From Sternotherus odoratus (taxonomy: Eukaryota; Chordata; Testudines; Kinosternidae): a stretch of DNA of 64,000 nt. Below the pieces are notes generated by a model. That model saw only the letters and a program-made list of their open reading frames with translations. It made no database searches and was not told where the DNA came from. This document shows, in pieces, positions 32,220 through 43,674 of the stretch (its first letter is position 1; each line of letters starts with the position of its first letter). The stretch lies in the NCBI GenBank assembly GCA_032164245.1, contig JAVMKO010000006.1:9563001-9627000 (forward strand), given 5' to 3'. The position numbers and the translations under genes are program-made.

Positions 32220-34102
32220 TTGAACTGACCTCAATGAGCACTGGATCAAGCCCTACACACAGAGGAAAAATCTGCTCCTAATTAGATTAGGTCACCGGGG
32301 AGACCCTTTTCCCAGCCCTGATCGGTGACAATAACAAAATAGCTACCAACGGTTTGAAACATTTCCAAACAATTCACTTCTAGGCAGAAACTGAGCACAA
32401 GACATTTCTTCTCAAGAGGTCTTTTTTTTTTTTTGACAAAAATTCATGAGCTGCTGAAAACAGGTGTTTAGAAGGAAAGAGCCGGCTCAGCTATCATGCT
32501 CGCTCCAGTCCTGCATTGCTCTCCCACCTATTATAACAGCGATACAAAATTAAGCTTTTATCCGCTGAAATGTCTATGTAGATAAGAATGACTTTATATT
32601 ACTGTTTCTACAAGCACTACAATGAACTAATTCCCCCTACTATTGTAGTAACTTAATGCAGCCTCAGAGAACATCCATTTGGAATTCTGACCCCTAGAGC
32701 CACGCCGAATACTGATTTGGGAGCACTAGCACTTTGATTATTATTACCCTTTTAGGCTCCATACTCAGCCCCAAACAACTCAGCAAATCAAAGAATGGAA
32801 AACCACCCTCATTTCTGTCGCTGATATTAACGAGCACAGGATCAAATACAGGTTACATAGGTTTGGTCTGATTCTCTTCTCGCACTGATATGAACTGTCA
32901 TAAGCTGACCTCTGGGTACTGAAAGATAGGAATAAAGTTCCCTGTGGGAGAGTTATTCCATAAATGCCTGGTTTAAGGTTTCTTGCACTTTCCTCTGAAG
33001 CTGGGGCTGGTCAGACACGGTCAGAGAGAGGATACTGGACTATCCGCACTGTGGCGATTCCTGTGAAATTGAGAAGCGATATCACTGAAACCAGTGGAGT
33101 TCTACTGGTGTCGAACAGATATAGGTGAGAAGAGAAAGAGACCCTTGATTAGTCCTCACTTCTTTATAAAAGGTGTAGGCTAAGTCTAAACCTGTGTCAT
33201 TTTATTACACTTAAATTACAGAGCCATGACAGTGATTTCATAGTGAAGGCTGTAATTAACTGCAAAATATATACAAGGGGTATTTAATTCCAACTTCCTC
33301 AAAAAGGCTCCTTCTCGCCAAAATTTTATCCAACATGATCTCTAACCTAAGTAGAATTTTGTCTGCAGAGAAGACATAGCTCTCTGTCATTGGATTTCCT
33401 TTTTGAAAAGAGTGTCTAAGGTTTTTGGACTGTTCTGTCTCAGACGGGTTTGGGCTAGAAAACCAGATTTCTCTTATTCAGTTGTCTGAAATAAGACACA
33501 GTGCCTGAGTATTTTCAAGACGGTTTGGGGCTGTGAACAGAGCTGAACGAATAATTTGCAACAAGAAAAAAACACGAGCCTTGCTTTCTGCTCGGGATAA
33601 CAAAATCCATTTGTGAAAGCTATTTGTGAATCTCTTCCGCAAGTGATTCTTAGTCTGTAGATCACGCATGAATAACGGTTGTGATTATTCACAATTTGCA
33701 TTAACGTAGTAACATACCAAAAACATAGCCCAGGTCTTAATGGAGTAGACCAGTGCCAAGAGGAAATTCAACAACCTCACCAAGACAAGGTCTTTAATCT
33801 GTCAATGCTAAATGAGGACTAGTGTCTGAGTAGATTTAGCTATCTTCTGTAGAACTAGGCAGGCTGCAAAGGTAATTCAAGACTCCATTAGTCTCAAATA
33901 ACTCTGTAGGCTACTTTTAGACTTTTCCGCATGCAAGAAGCCAGGCAGATTCGTTGTAGATCAGAAGCCCTGGTATTTGGAGAAAGGCAGTGAAACAGGC
34001 TATGCTGTTTAAGGACAGAACCAGGTCCAGTATGGACATGTTACTGATGTCCACCCAGACTGGAAACCAGAAAGCAATGAATGGTAGGGAAAAGGTGCTT
34101 TC
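32220..34102. other. Mostly unique DNA; short LINE tail inside
   Basis: No gene recognised. A CR1/L3-type tail 'gctggtcagacacggtcaga' and 'gaggatactggacta' sits near 33007-33045. A T11 tract lies at about 32425. The 33474-33701 minus-strand frames are chance. Confidence 0.4.
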
Positions 34103-34105
34103 TTA

Positions 34106-34389
34106 GCCCTTGTCTACACTGGGGGGGGGGGGTGACTTAAGATACGCAACTTCAACTACGAGAATAACGTAGCTGAAGTCGACGTATCTTAGGTGGACTT
34201 ACCTCATATCCTCACGGTGTGGGGTCGCTCCCCCATCGACTACGCTTCCGCCTCTCATCTTGGTGGATTACAGGAGTCGAAGGCAGAGTGATTGGGGATC
34301 GATTTATCATATCTACACTAGACGCGATAAATCGATCCCCGATAGATCAATCACTACCCGCCGATCCGGCGGGTAGTGAAGACGTACCC
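34106..34389. mobile_element. PIF/Harbinger MITE, 284 bp
   Basis: Ends 'gcccttgtctacact' and 'agtgaagacgtaccc' are inverted repeats. TTA flanks both sides (34103-34105 and 34390-34392), the standard PIF/Harbinger target. The inside holds palindromic blocks such as 'gataaatcgatccccgatag'. It ends 92 bp before the long Harbinger element and shares its terminal pattern. Confidence 0.82.
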
Positions 34390-34836
34390 TTAGATCCCTA
34401 CCCACTTTCCCCACCTCATTAAAGGGCCAATACATCCTGTGACAGAAATAGGAAAAAACCTCCCTCTTGCCCTCACTCCAAGGGTATGTCTTCACTACAG
34501 CATTAGTTCGATTTCCTTTCATTCGATTTTCTAAAGCAGACTGTATAAAGTCGATTTAGTGCGTCCCCACAAAGCACAGCAAGTCGACAGTGTCTGTCCT
34601 TACAACTTTTGCAAGCGTCGACATAGCGAGCATTGCACTATGGGTACCTATCCCACAGTTCCCGGAGCCCCCAGCAGGCACCATTTCGAGTGCTGCGCTG
34701 TGGGTAGGCATGTCATCATTCCGTGCCCTTTTTTGTGTGACGCCGACACCATTTCGAGCTGTGCACTCACTGTGGCTAGGCATCCCATTATTCGAGCCCC
34801 ATCCCCGCGCTGTGCTAACGCCATAGCACTGCAAGC

Positions 34837-36163
34837 ATGGAGCCCGCAGATGCCATCGCTGCAGCACTGGCCGTTGTGAAGACCTGCCGCCTTGTTCTGG
34901 ATTTTATGCTGCATCGTCTGCAGAGGGATGCGATCCGGAGACAACTGCGCTTTCCGGAAGCTGATGACAGTGAGGAGGAGGAGGACATGGACCTGGACGT
35001 GCATAGCAGGGACACTGCGGTTTTTGGAAGTAGGGTGACCGACAATCTGGCAAATTTGGTGGCAATGGGGCAAGCTCATGCCATGGAACGCCGATTCTGG
35101 GCCAGGGAAACAATCACTGACTGGTGGGATCGCATAGTGCTGCGGGTCTGGGATGACTCCCAGTGGCTTAGAAACTTTCGCATGCGTACGGGCACGTTCA
35201 TGGAACTTTGTGACTTGCTTTCCCCGGCCCTCCGGCGCAAGAATACCAGAATGAGGGCGGCCCTCACAGTTGAGAAGCGAGTGGCGATAGCCCTCTGGAA
35301 GCTTGCAACGCCAGACAGCTACCGGTCAGTTGCGAATCAGTTTGGGGTGGGTAAATCTACAGTGGGCTCTGCTGTGATGCAAGTAAGCAGGGCAATCGTC
35401 GAGCAGCTGCTACCCAGGGTTATAAACCTTGGAAATCTGCAAGCTACAATAGATGGCTTTGCCGCCATGGGATTCCCTAACTGTGGTGGGGCTATAGATG
35501 GGACTCATATCCCTATCCTGGCACCGGACAACAAGGCCGCAGAGTACAGAAACCGGAAGGGATATTATTCTATGGTCATGCAAGCAGTGGTTGACCACAA
35601 CGGACGTTTCACCGACCTGTATGTGGGGTGGCCAGGAAAGGTTCATGACGCTCGTGTTTTCAGGAACTCTAGGATTTTTAGACAGCTGCAGCAAGGGATT
35701 TTCTTACCCGACCAGAAAATTTCCGGGGGGGGGTGGGGGGGGAGGTGGAAATGCCCTTCGTTCTCATTGAGGACCCAGCCTACCCCTTAATGCCCTGGCT
35801 TATGAAGCCCTACACTGGGCCCTGGACAGGGGTCAGGAGCTGTTCAATTACAGGCTGAGCAAGTGCAGAATGGCAGTAGAGTGTACATTTGGCCGACTCA
35901 AGGGGAGATGGAGATCATTACTGATTCACTCAGATATCAGCGAGAGAAATATCCTCATTGTTATTGCTGCTTGCTCTGTGCTCCACAATGTCTGTGAGAG
36001 CAAGGGGGAAACGTTTATGGCGGGCTGGGTGGCAGAGGCAAATTTACTGTCTGCTGCTTACCAGCAGCCAGACAGCAGGGAAAGTAGAAGAGCGCAACAT
36101 GAGGCGCTGCGCCTCAGGGACGCCTTGAAAACCAGTTTTATGAGTGCCCAAGATGACGTTTGA
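34837..36163 (+). pseudogene. HARBI1-like DDE transposase, two frameshifts
   Basis: PIF/Harbinger nuclease that cuts and rejoins the element's ends, acting with a Myb-like partner. The first frame runs 34837-35790. It has an acidic N-terminus (residues 41-55), a helix-turn-helix-like segment at about 162-180 ('YRSVANQFGVGKSTV'), the first catalytic Asp at 221 ('AIDGTHIPI') and the second at 271 ('GKVHDARVF'). It shifts frame in a G-rich run at 35725-35743, continues to about 35818, shifts again and ends in the frame of 35870-36163. There the third catalytic residue, Glu (codon 35879-35881), sits in 'VECTFGRLKGRW'. All three DDE residues survive but on separate frames. The G-run could be an assembly error. 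The second shift makes that an incomplete rescue. Confidence 0.9.
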
Positions 36164-36417
36164 CAACCCGGTCCCTTGCTCTGCTGAGTCCTAAGCCTGC
36201 CGTCCTTGCACCCTCTTTCCCTCCCCCCTCCCGATGCTTGCAGAGGAAATAAATTCACTGTTTTAAAAATCACGGTTTCTTTATTGGTTCATCACAAATT
36301 CTGGGTGGGGAGGGGAGGGAATCCAGCAGTCGCAGTGGTGGAGCGGGTGGGGGGAAGGGGTTAGGGGTGGTGTAGGGTGGCCAAGTCTCAGCAGCTTTTA
36401 AAAGTTTTCGGATACAC

Positions 36418-36917
36418 TCATCCTGCTGCTGCTTGTGCTGGCTTGTGGTGTAGAGCGGGTCGGTCCCCGGAGCTTCCCCCCCCCCCGGTTCTCACCCCGC
36501 GTTTGGGTGGGGAAGCTATGGGACTTGGGGAGGGGGAGAGGTGGTTATACAGAGGCTGTAGAGGCGATCTTTGGTTCTGCTGAAGCTCTACCAGACACCT
36601 GAGCATATCGCTTTGGTCCTCCATTATCCGGATCAAAGCATCCATCCGCCTTTCTTCACGTGCCTCTCGTCTTTCCTCATGCTCCAGCCATTGTTCTTCA
36701 TGCTCCAGCCATTGTTCTGCACGCTTTTCTGCTGCAGCTCTTGATTCCTGTCTTGACTGTAGCAATTTTGCCCTCCATTCAGTCTGCCGTGCGGCCTCAG
36801 CATTGGAGTTCTGGAGTAGTTCATTAAACATGTCATCACGCGTTTTCTTTTTACGCTTCCGTATCTGCGATAGACGGCGAGAGGGGCAGGTGGGCGGATT
36901 CTGAGATAACTGTGCAG
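36418..36917 (-). pseudogene. Harbinger accessory (Myb-like) protein, terminal exon only
   Basis: The minus-strand frame encodes 'RKRKKKTRDDMFNELL', a long Glu/Arg coiled coil with the duplicated 'EQWLEHE' heptads, 'MLRCLVELQQNQ' and a Pro/Ser/Arg tail ending at 36418. This is the C-terminal exon of the DNA-binding partner that carries the nuclease into the nucleus and onto the ends. A likely splice acceptor ('cctttctttgcccacag' on the minus strand) ends at 36918, so the exon starts at 36917 and the open frame beyond it (to 36969) is intronic. No upstream exon with the SANT/Myb tryptophan repeats is seen before the terminus at 38011. Confidence 0.8.
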
Positions 36918-38011
36918 CTGTGGGCAAAGAAAGGCACAAGTTTATGAGACAGAAACATTCACGGATCACAATGGGAGTACTATGCTACGGGGAACCACAT
37001 TATTCAACGGCCTATTAGGAGTATATTCCGCACCTAAAAAGTTACTGGATGCCTCACACAAAAGTCACAGAAGCATCTCACATACAGCCTCAACACAACA
37101 CGGCTACTGAAATCACCATGCAGCGGGCCATGTTAACCTTAAGCCATACTCAGATATTTCAGAGTAAGCCCCTTCCTTCCCCCCCCCCTCCCGCCACGTG
37201 GATCCCTCCTCCAGCACACCGCGTGGGGCTCACCGCGAACTTCAAAACAAAACCGGGCTATCTTCGGGCTACCTGTTGGGAGTGGGGGGGGGGGCGGTTG
37301 TGCAGACTGGCGGGGGGGACGGGTGGGGGTGCAGCGTGGCGGGGGGAGGTGGTGTGGTTTGATTGCAGGCTGAAAACCCAGGCGCGCTGTACCGGGAAAT
37401 TTAAACACCAAGAAAACCGGGCTGTCTTCGGGCTACCTGTTGGGAGTGGGGGGGCGGTTGTGCAGACTGGCGGGGGGGACGGGGGCATGCAAAAAAAAGA
37501 CCACTCACCAGAGGATCGTTCGTGGGCTGGGGTACCCCCTTGGGAGGGTTTTCCTTTGGCTGGTCTCCTGTGCTGCTGAGCTCTGCATGGCGGCTTGGGC
37601 TGCTGATTTCTCTGAATGGCGACTGAGCTGTGCAGGTGAGCTGGGCACGCTGACCAAACAGGAAGCAATTCAAATGTTCCCGGGTCTTTTCCTGTCTACC
37701 TGGCCAGAGCAACAAGTTGAGAGCGCTGTCCAGAGCGGTCACAGCGGAGCAGTGAAGCAGTCCAGAGCGGTCAGAATGCAGCATTGTGGGACAGCCTCTG
37801 GAGGCTAGTAATGTCACTTGAGTCCTCACTAGTCCACAATCGACCTAGAGAGGTCGATTTTAGCGCTACTCCTCTTGTTAGGGAGGAGTACAGAAGTCGA
37901 TTTTAAGGTCCCTTTAAATCGACGCAAATGGCATGCATGTGAGGACGGGTACATGTTTATATCGACTTAACGTCGCTAAAGTCGAGGTTAAGCCCTAGTG
38001 GGGACCAGCCC
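36918..38011 (-). other. Harbinger 3' region: intron and leader with internal duplication
   Basis: Between the accessory exon and the right terminus lies GC-rich DNA with no SANT/Myb exon. A block beginning 'aaccgggct' and running through 'cttcgggctacctgttggga' to 'tgcagactggcggggg' occurs twice, at 37251-37323 and about 37415-37483. Long open frames on both strands here (37049-37829) come from this GC-rich repeat and are not genes. Confidence 0.6.
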
Positions 38012-38014
38012 CAA

Positions 38015-39829
38015 GAATCAGCAATTACAATAATGCAATTAGAGTTTCAACTCACAAAGTCCATGTAAAAATCATTCCTAAAAACAGAAGGAAAAAAATA
38101 TTCAGCGTGTTGGAAAGAGAAGTAAAGAGGAGTTGGGGAGAGGGGATGAGAAGGAAAGACAGAGATGCAGGGGGGCAAGAGGGTGGAGAATAACAACTGA
38201 AAGCAAACACCGTAGACAGGGAGCCTGCAGAATGCAAACATCAACCGGGAAAAGGAGTCTATCGCAGGATAACACATATCGAAGGATCCCTTTGTAGCCT
38301 GAGACGTGGCTTTGATATATCACAGTTTCAGACCTGAGGAGAATGAAATCACTCTAGGGGCCTGTGGGGAAGGACTACCCAGACCCACCATGTCTGTGAG
38401 AATGCAGATAAAACTTGAAGAGGCAACTGCTCATAGAGTGAACAGCATTTCCTCCGGGCAGAGCACAAGCAGGTGAACTGAGCCCGCATGCCGTGCAGAC
38501 ATGGCCACGGTAAATGGCTAAAAATAAATAAATAAGGAGCTTGTCTCTGCAGTCTGAAGCAGAACATCTTGTTCACACGTGCCGCCCCGTCTGCTTTTCC
38601 ACAACGGCACCAGCTCTCTCGCGGACAGACCGCCATGGGGCACTGGCATTCTTGATCCAAGACGGGCCCAATTCCACTTTCACTTATGCCAGGAGTGGCA
38701 CTGGTGAAGTGGAGTTATGCTTCTCAGTGAGTCAGGCCATGTTGAAAGGTGGGGGCAGGGAGAGGCAAAGGTAGCTTCACGCACTCCTCATATTCTGAAG
38801 GTTCAGGAGCTAGTGTGTCCCAGCTTCTGGAACAGGGCCTTGAGTCACCAGTGTAACAAGCTCCAGCAGGGACTGGGCTGGCCCAGAGCCATCCCAGGAT
38901 TGAGAGGATGGTGCAAATGATGCCCAAGGGACCTACCTTCCTCCCCAGCTATTCCCGGTGCATGTTAGGTGTAGAGGAGAACGACCCTAAGAGACGGTGT
39001 AACACAGACCTCCACACATCCAGCTCCGAATGAAGACAACAGCAAAGGACACAATGATTTCAATGGGCTAAGTGGGATCTGCGTTAGCTTTACTCTCTAG
39101 CACTAGTGAGGTCCTGTGGGTTCCTATTCTAGTAACATGACCAGCAAAAAGACCATCAAACACATCAACAAGGGAAGATTTCTGCTGCCCCTGTTGTTAC
39201 CAGTCCGCAGTTCAGCAAAACACTAACTTGAATTAGCCACGAACCAAGATTACTTTGTGCTCCCTCACAGCCGCTGATTCATTAGCGTCCCGTTGTGCTG
39301 TTCTGTTGAAATGAAGCGTGAATGGAAAGTATCGGGGAAGCTACATATCATCAGTGTAAGCCTCCTGCGTTCACCTCCTTAGCAGCTACACCTTAGAGCA
39401 ATCAAATTAGATGCAATTTCACTGTTCGTTAAAATGAAACAGTTCGGTTAAAAACAATGGTCACTGCCCGACACTAGCGTGACTAATCCAGCGATGCAAG
39501 CCCCGTGCAATCTATTTCATTACTGTTTTAATAAAAAAAATGATTTCATGGGTTCTTTCTCCCCCCTCCGCACAGATGCCAACATATTGGCAATTACTTA
39601 GAGTTGTGCTCAGTCCACTAAGCAGCCCAACCCACAAGGCGGCTGTGATTTAAATATGCAGTTCTATTGGGGGCCTGCTCCGGCTGAACAACTCCTAGGA
39701 AAAGATGGGACCTTCAAGTCCCATGGACTCAAAAGCGGACATGCATTATTTCATGGCGCCACTGTGATGCTGACACCCGTCACTGCCCCCATTTACAAAT
39801 GAGGAAGGAGAAGCTCAAATAGGGTGATT
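38015..39829. other. No gene recognised; part may be conserved non-coding
   Basis: From about 39160 the sequence is AT-rich with few repeats and several ATTA/TAAT homeobox-like motifs ('tgattcattagcgtcc', 'caattagatgc' in type). Before that are unclassified stretches. No exon is supported. Confidence 0.35.
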
Positions 39830-39886
39830 TTATAGGGACAGTCGCGATATTTGGGGCTTTTTCACATGTGCTGTCCGGTCACCCTA
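39830..39886. mobile_element. 57-bp hAT MITE of the TAGGGTGACC family
   Basis: Ends 'tagggtgattttata' and 'gtccggtcaccctA'. Perfect 8-bp target duplication 'agctcaaa' at 39822-39829 and 39887-39894. Internal 'atagggacagtcgcgatatt' as in other family members. It sits in an antisense MIR-like fragment ('catttacaaatgaggaagga'). Confidence 0.78.
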
Positions 39887-39899
39887 AGCTCAAAGAGGG

Positions 39900-40285
39900 A
39901 GAGGTTTCCATGGGCAGCAGATTTTTGATTTCTTTGCACTTGGCAGCATGAGGCTCTCCATCACGTGACGATTCCTGAACAACTGTTATTGGGTTTTAGC
40001 TTATTTTTAGGCTCATAATAAAGCAAAGAAGGAAGGAGGGTTGTAATGGCTTACTGCCCGCATCCGTTTGTGTGTTTCCTGCCTGCCACAGATGCCAGCA
40101 ATCCGTGTGCTGGCTGCTGATTAAGCAGCTAGGCAGTAGCTGAGCATTAGGGCCTAGGAAGTTAGTCTTTGGGAGTTAACTGAATTTTATTTGATACTTA
40201 TTAGAGGCTGTAATGAGGTTCTTCTTTAGCGCCTCTGAAAAGATTACTTTGTCTTCCGTCACTGGCATTCATTTCAATGTTTATT
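39900..40285. other. AT-rich unique stretch, possible conserved non-coding DNA
   Basis: Repeat-poor, with 'gctgattaagcagctaggca' and 'acttattagaggctgtaatg' motifs. No coding frame. Confidence 0.3.
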
Positions 40286-40287
40286 GA

Positions 40288-40440
40288 CTAGAAGCTGGGA
40301 CTGGCTGACAAGGGATGGATCACTCGATAAATTGCCCAGTTCTGTTCACTCCCTCTGAAGCAGCTGGCATTGGCCACTGCCAGGAACATGGAATACTGAG
40401 CTAGATGGATTATGGGGCGGAACCAGTGTGGGGCATTCTT
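40288..40440 (+). mobile_element. CR1 LINE 3' tail
   Basis: 'agaagctgggactggctgac', 'aagggatggatcactcgata', 'cagctggcattggccactgc' and 'actgagctagatggatta' match the CR1 3'-UTR at 18940-19060. The coding part is absent. Confidence 0.75.
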
Positions 40441-40444
40441 ATGT

Positions 40445-42300
40445 GGAAATATATTTGCAACACGGTTCCCTGGCTTTCCCGAGGGACCCCATTCTTTGGA
40501 GATGCATTCTGCATTCCTGGTCTTCTAGGGACAAACACTAATATGGTCTCCAAGGGCCAATCAGTAATATGGAGTAATAGGAACATCTGCTCACGAACAA
40601 AGTGCTGCATCTTAGCCTAGCTCTTAATTCTATTGCTTCTTCCCCTCTGCTCATATAGAATTCCTCCCATTTTACAAATTAGATTATTCTCTTGCTGCCA
40701 GGTGACATGCTGATTCAAGGGTTTCGCTATCAAAATTGATTTTCTGATTAACCCTCCAGCTTTAGGAGTTGGATTCTGCCTCTAACTTTGTCATGCTAAT
40801 CCCGTCAGTCTTGACGTGTCCACCAAGGCTACCACTGAACTTGTGTTATAGCGGGGTGCGTTATACTGGGGCTCCACTGTAGTTAATTGCTTGTAAGCGT
40901 GACTCTTGTAAGCCCCTCTTTATAGAGCTAAATTTGGCCATAATCATGGGATCCAGCTGGCACACAGTGTCCTACACTGGACGCAGAGTGTGTTTGGGAA
41001 AGTCCTACAAAAATTCTTAAAGCTCCTGGGGCAGATTCTTCTGTTTGTGCCAATGTAAATCAGGAAGAACCCCACTGAACCCAATGGAGTTACTTCCACC
41101 ACTTGTAAATGGATAGTTTACAAGTGGTGGAAGTTGCTCTAGATTTACACTGATGTAATAAAGAGGAAAATCAGGACCAAGTATTTTTTTAAAAAGTCCT
41201 TACAGTGACTGGGTTAAACAGACCCAGGACTTCACTAAAACAGAAAGATTTTTAAATGGCTAATTCACGTTAAGCTGTCTATGTGGATGGTTTGCTAGTT
41301 GCGCTTCACTGACCTTGGGCCATGAAGATAGACTTTCACTTTCATCTTCAGTTATCTTTGCTTCTTACTTCTTTTGCCCATCTTGTGTATCCTGAACCTG
41401 CCCGACTGTTTTCAGCTGTTATTGTAATATATATGCCAGCCATATCCTCAATGAAGTCAGAGGAGTGGTGCTGATTTACACCAATTGAACATCTGGACCC
41501 TCATATGCAAAATCACCTTCTGTTGGGAGTTTTATTTCAATGCCTAGCCACAATGAGAAGGACTGAGAAGGACATCTTGGCCTCCTCTCTGATTCTCCTG
41601 CCTTTGGTCAGTTTAAATCCAGACTTTTAACATATTTTGGTCTGAATATTTAATGTATTGCACAGCACAACATCCATGAGAACTGCCATGCAAGAATAAC
41701 TCCTAACACACTGGGATTTGTTTACAGCAGAAATTCTGGTGTGATGCTGAATTAATGAGTTTTTAATGAAAACAAGACTCATTTATATAAACACTTTGGA
41801 AAGGAAGGACAGGATGTCGATATGAAGGTTAATAGCTGATATAGTAAATGAGACTACAAAGAATAAGTCCAGGGTAAGAAATAATGATTTTAGGTTTGCA
41901 ATATAATACCTTTCCTTCTTAGGCACTAATATGAATAATGCAGGAATGTTATGAAGGGGTCCGCGCTGCTTTCCTGCTGTTTGACTAGAAGTCCTGGGCC
42001 TTTCCACATTTCAGCTGTGTACGTTTGCCAAGCTCTCTTATTACTTCAATCAATTTAAATTTGCGAGACTGATGATCCTGACAGAAGCCATTGCCGGGTC
42101 ATGTGATCAGAGGAGCTAAAAATACTGTTCTCTGCGGAGTGTACTTATTTCATGCTCTGAAGCTCAAGGAGTGTTTGTTAAAAAAAATAGGAAGTTTGCA
42201 CTTTATGCTTTTCAAGCACACGCCACAAATAATTTACAAACGGCAAAACAATATCCAGTGCATTTCATGGAGTCTTGAAGACTATTATTATTTTTATTTA
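40445..42300. other. No gene; short Tigger-like end and a foldback inside
   Basis: A terminal piece 'tatagcggggtgcgttatac' and 'tggggctccactgta' near 40851-40887 resembles the right end of the element ending at 44316. A perfect 18-bp foldback lies at 41092-41134. The rest is unique and AT-rich. Confidence 0.4.
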
Positions 42301-42314
42301 TGTGTATTATGATT

Positions 42315-42560
42315 ATGCTTAGAGGGCCCCAGCTGTGTTCAGGGCCCTATTGGGTTAGGGGTTGTGCATAAACATAATGGTAGATAGTGTCTGCCCCAAA
42401 GATCCTACACTCTAAAGATGCATGACACAAAGGGTGGGAAGGGAACCAGAGGCCCAGAGACATGAAATGACTTGCCCGAGCTCAGTTAGCCTGTCAGCGG
42501 CAGAGCCTAGAATCAATCCAGGTCTCTTCCCTGTCAAGTTCCATGTACTGTCCACTAGAC
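42315..42560 (-). repeat. MIR-like SINE (antisense)
   Basis: The + strand reads 'gagggccccagctgtgttca', 'agtgtctgccccaaagatcc', 'ggcccagagacatgaaatga', 'cttgcccgagctcagttag' and 'ccactagaccatggtgcc'. This is the reverse complement of the MIR-like family, including its tRNA-like head. Confidence 0.7.
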
Positions 42561-42584
42561 CATGGTGCCTAGTTTGAACCTAGG

Positions 42585-43080
42585 TTCACAGAGTTTAAGG
42601 CCAGAAGAGAGAATCAGATTATCTAACTTGACCTCCTATAACAGGGTTGGGCAGACTTTTTGGCCCGAGGGTCACATTAGGGTTGCAAAGTTGTATGGAA
42701 GGCCGGGTAGGGAAGGCTGTGCCTCCTGAAACAGCCTGGCCCCACCCCCTATTTGACCCCCCACCCACTTCCCGCCCCCTGACTGCCCCCCTCAGAAGCA
42801 CCGACCCATCCAACTCCCCCTGCTCCTTGACCACCCCCTCCTGAGACCTTCCCATCCTAACTGCCCCTCCAGGACCCCGCTCCCTACCCAAGCCCTCTGC
42901 TCCCTGTCCCGACTGCTCCAACCCCTATCCACACCCCCGCCCCCTGAGAAGTCCCAGGACTCCCATGCCCTATCCAACTTCTCCTGTTCCCCATCCCCTG
43001 ACCGCCCCCCGCCCCCATACCTCCGCCGCCCACCCCTGTCCTATAACATATTCTTTTCGGCCAGGGTAGTTGAAAGGCAG
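42585..43080 (-). mobile_element. CR1/L3 tail split by a hAT
   Basis: 'ttcacagagtttaaggccag' and 'aagagagaatcagattatct' resume after the hAT with 'cataacatattcttttcggc'. The fragment is in antisense orientation and the hAT at 42642-43038 interrupts it. Confidence 0.6.
42642..43038 (+). mobile_element. 397-bp hAT non-autonomous element
   Basis: Perfect 8-bp target duplication 'tcctataa' at 42634-42641 and 43039-43046. Termini 'cagggttgggcag' and 'cgcccacccctg' are inverted repeats. The left subterminal 'ggcccgagggtcacattagg' fits the same family as 26829. The inside is a C-rich irregular minisatellite that yields spurious open frames on both strands. Confidence 0.85.
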
Positions 43081-43084
43081 CTGT

Positions 43085-43670
43085 AGGGATCATTCTAATC
43101 TCTGCTCTGTATCGTGCCTGTTTATTGTAGAGGATGTTTTGGAGTCTTCCTGTGACTGGCCCCTTCCACTATGAGGCCTTCATCTATCCCATCGTGACTT
43201 GCCCCACAGTGCAGCGTGCAAGTGGTGAGCTGAAGGACATGGAATGGCGAGAGAGTCTGTGGTATCCTCCTGTCCCTGGATAGGCCCTGCAATGTAGCGG
43301 GTTATTTTTGCTGGGTTATTCTCCCTCGTTGCCACTCATGATAGAGGACGCTGTTGAGCAACAGAAGGTCCAGGAGAGTAGCTCAACGCCTCCATGATAC
43401 TATCGGTGACAGCCTGCAACTTATTTGACCTTCATTATGTGGCTTCTCTTTCTAGACTTCCTAGGGGAAAGTGGCTTACCTGTGATTGATGTGTCATATT
43501 GCCTCAGTTTCTCAGCCTGAGACACCACTGTGAGTGTGCGTCTGTGTGCTGGGAGACAGAGTATGGGCTCTCCCCACTCTTCAAAAGCAACAGACAGGAA
43601 ACTTTCTCTTGGTCCCATGGCCCAAAGGTCCTTGCTCATTGTTTGTAGTAGATAACTCTTTACTCCGGAT
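43085..43670. other. No gene recognised
   Basis: Unclassified sequence. The 43421-44023 minus-strand frame begins here but most of its length is GC-rich repeat translation. Confidence 0.4.
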
Positions 43671-43674
43671 GGGG

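Larger units (their letters stand above)
34482..38011 (+). mobile_element. Harbinger transposon, 3.53 kb, with two decayed genes
   Basis: Termini 'gggtatgtcttcacta' and 'tagtggggaccagccc' are inverted repeats (11 of 16 match). A 3-bp duplication CAA flanks it (34479-34481 and 38012-38014). It carries a nuclease gene on + and a converging accessory gene on -, separated by facing poly(A) signals (AATAAA at about 36247, TTTATT at about 36282). This two-gene layout is standard for animal Harbingers. Both genes are damaged. Confidence 0.9.

Noticed and set aside
32890..32905. 'ctgtcataagctgacc' as the start of a third family-A LTR
   Set aside because: Only the first 10 bases match the LTR start; the following sequence does not.
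34837..36163. The host gene HARBI1
   Set aside because: Terminal inverted repeats, a target duplication and two frameshifts show a transposon copy, not the domesticated host gene.
37049..37829. Frames of 90-176 codons right of the Harbinger accessory exon
   Set aside because: GC-rich, partly duplicated non-coding DNA; neither strand shows SANT/Myb tryptophans or nuclease motifs.
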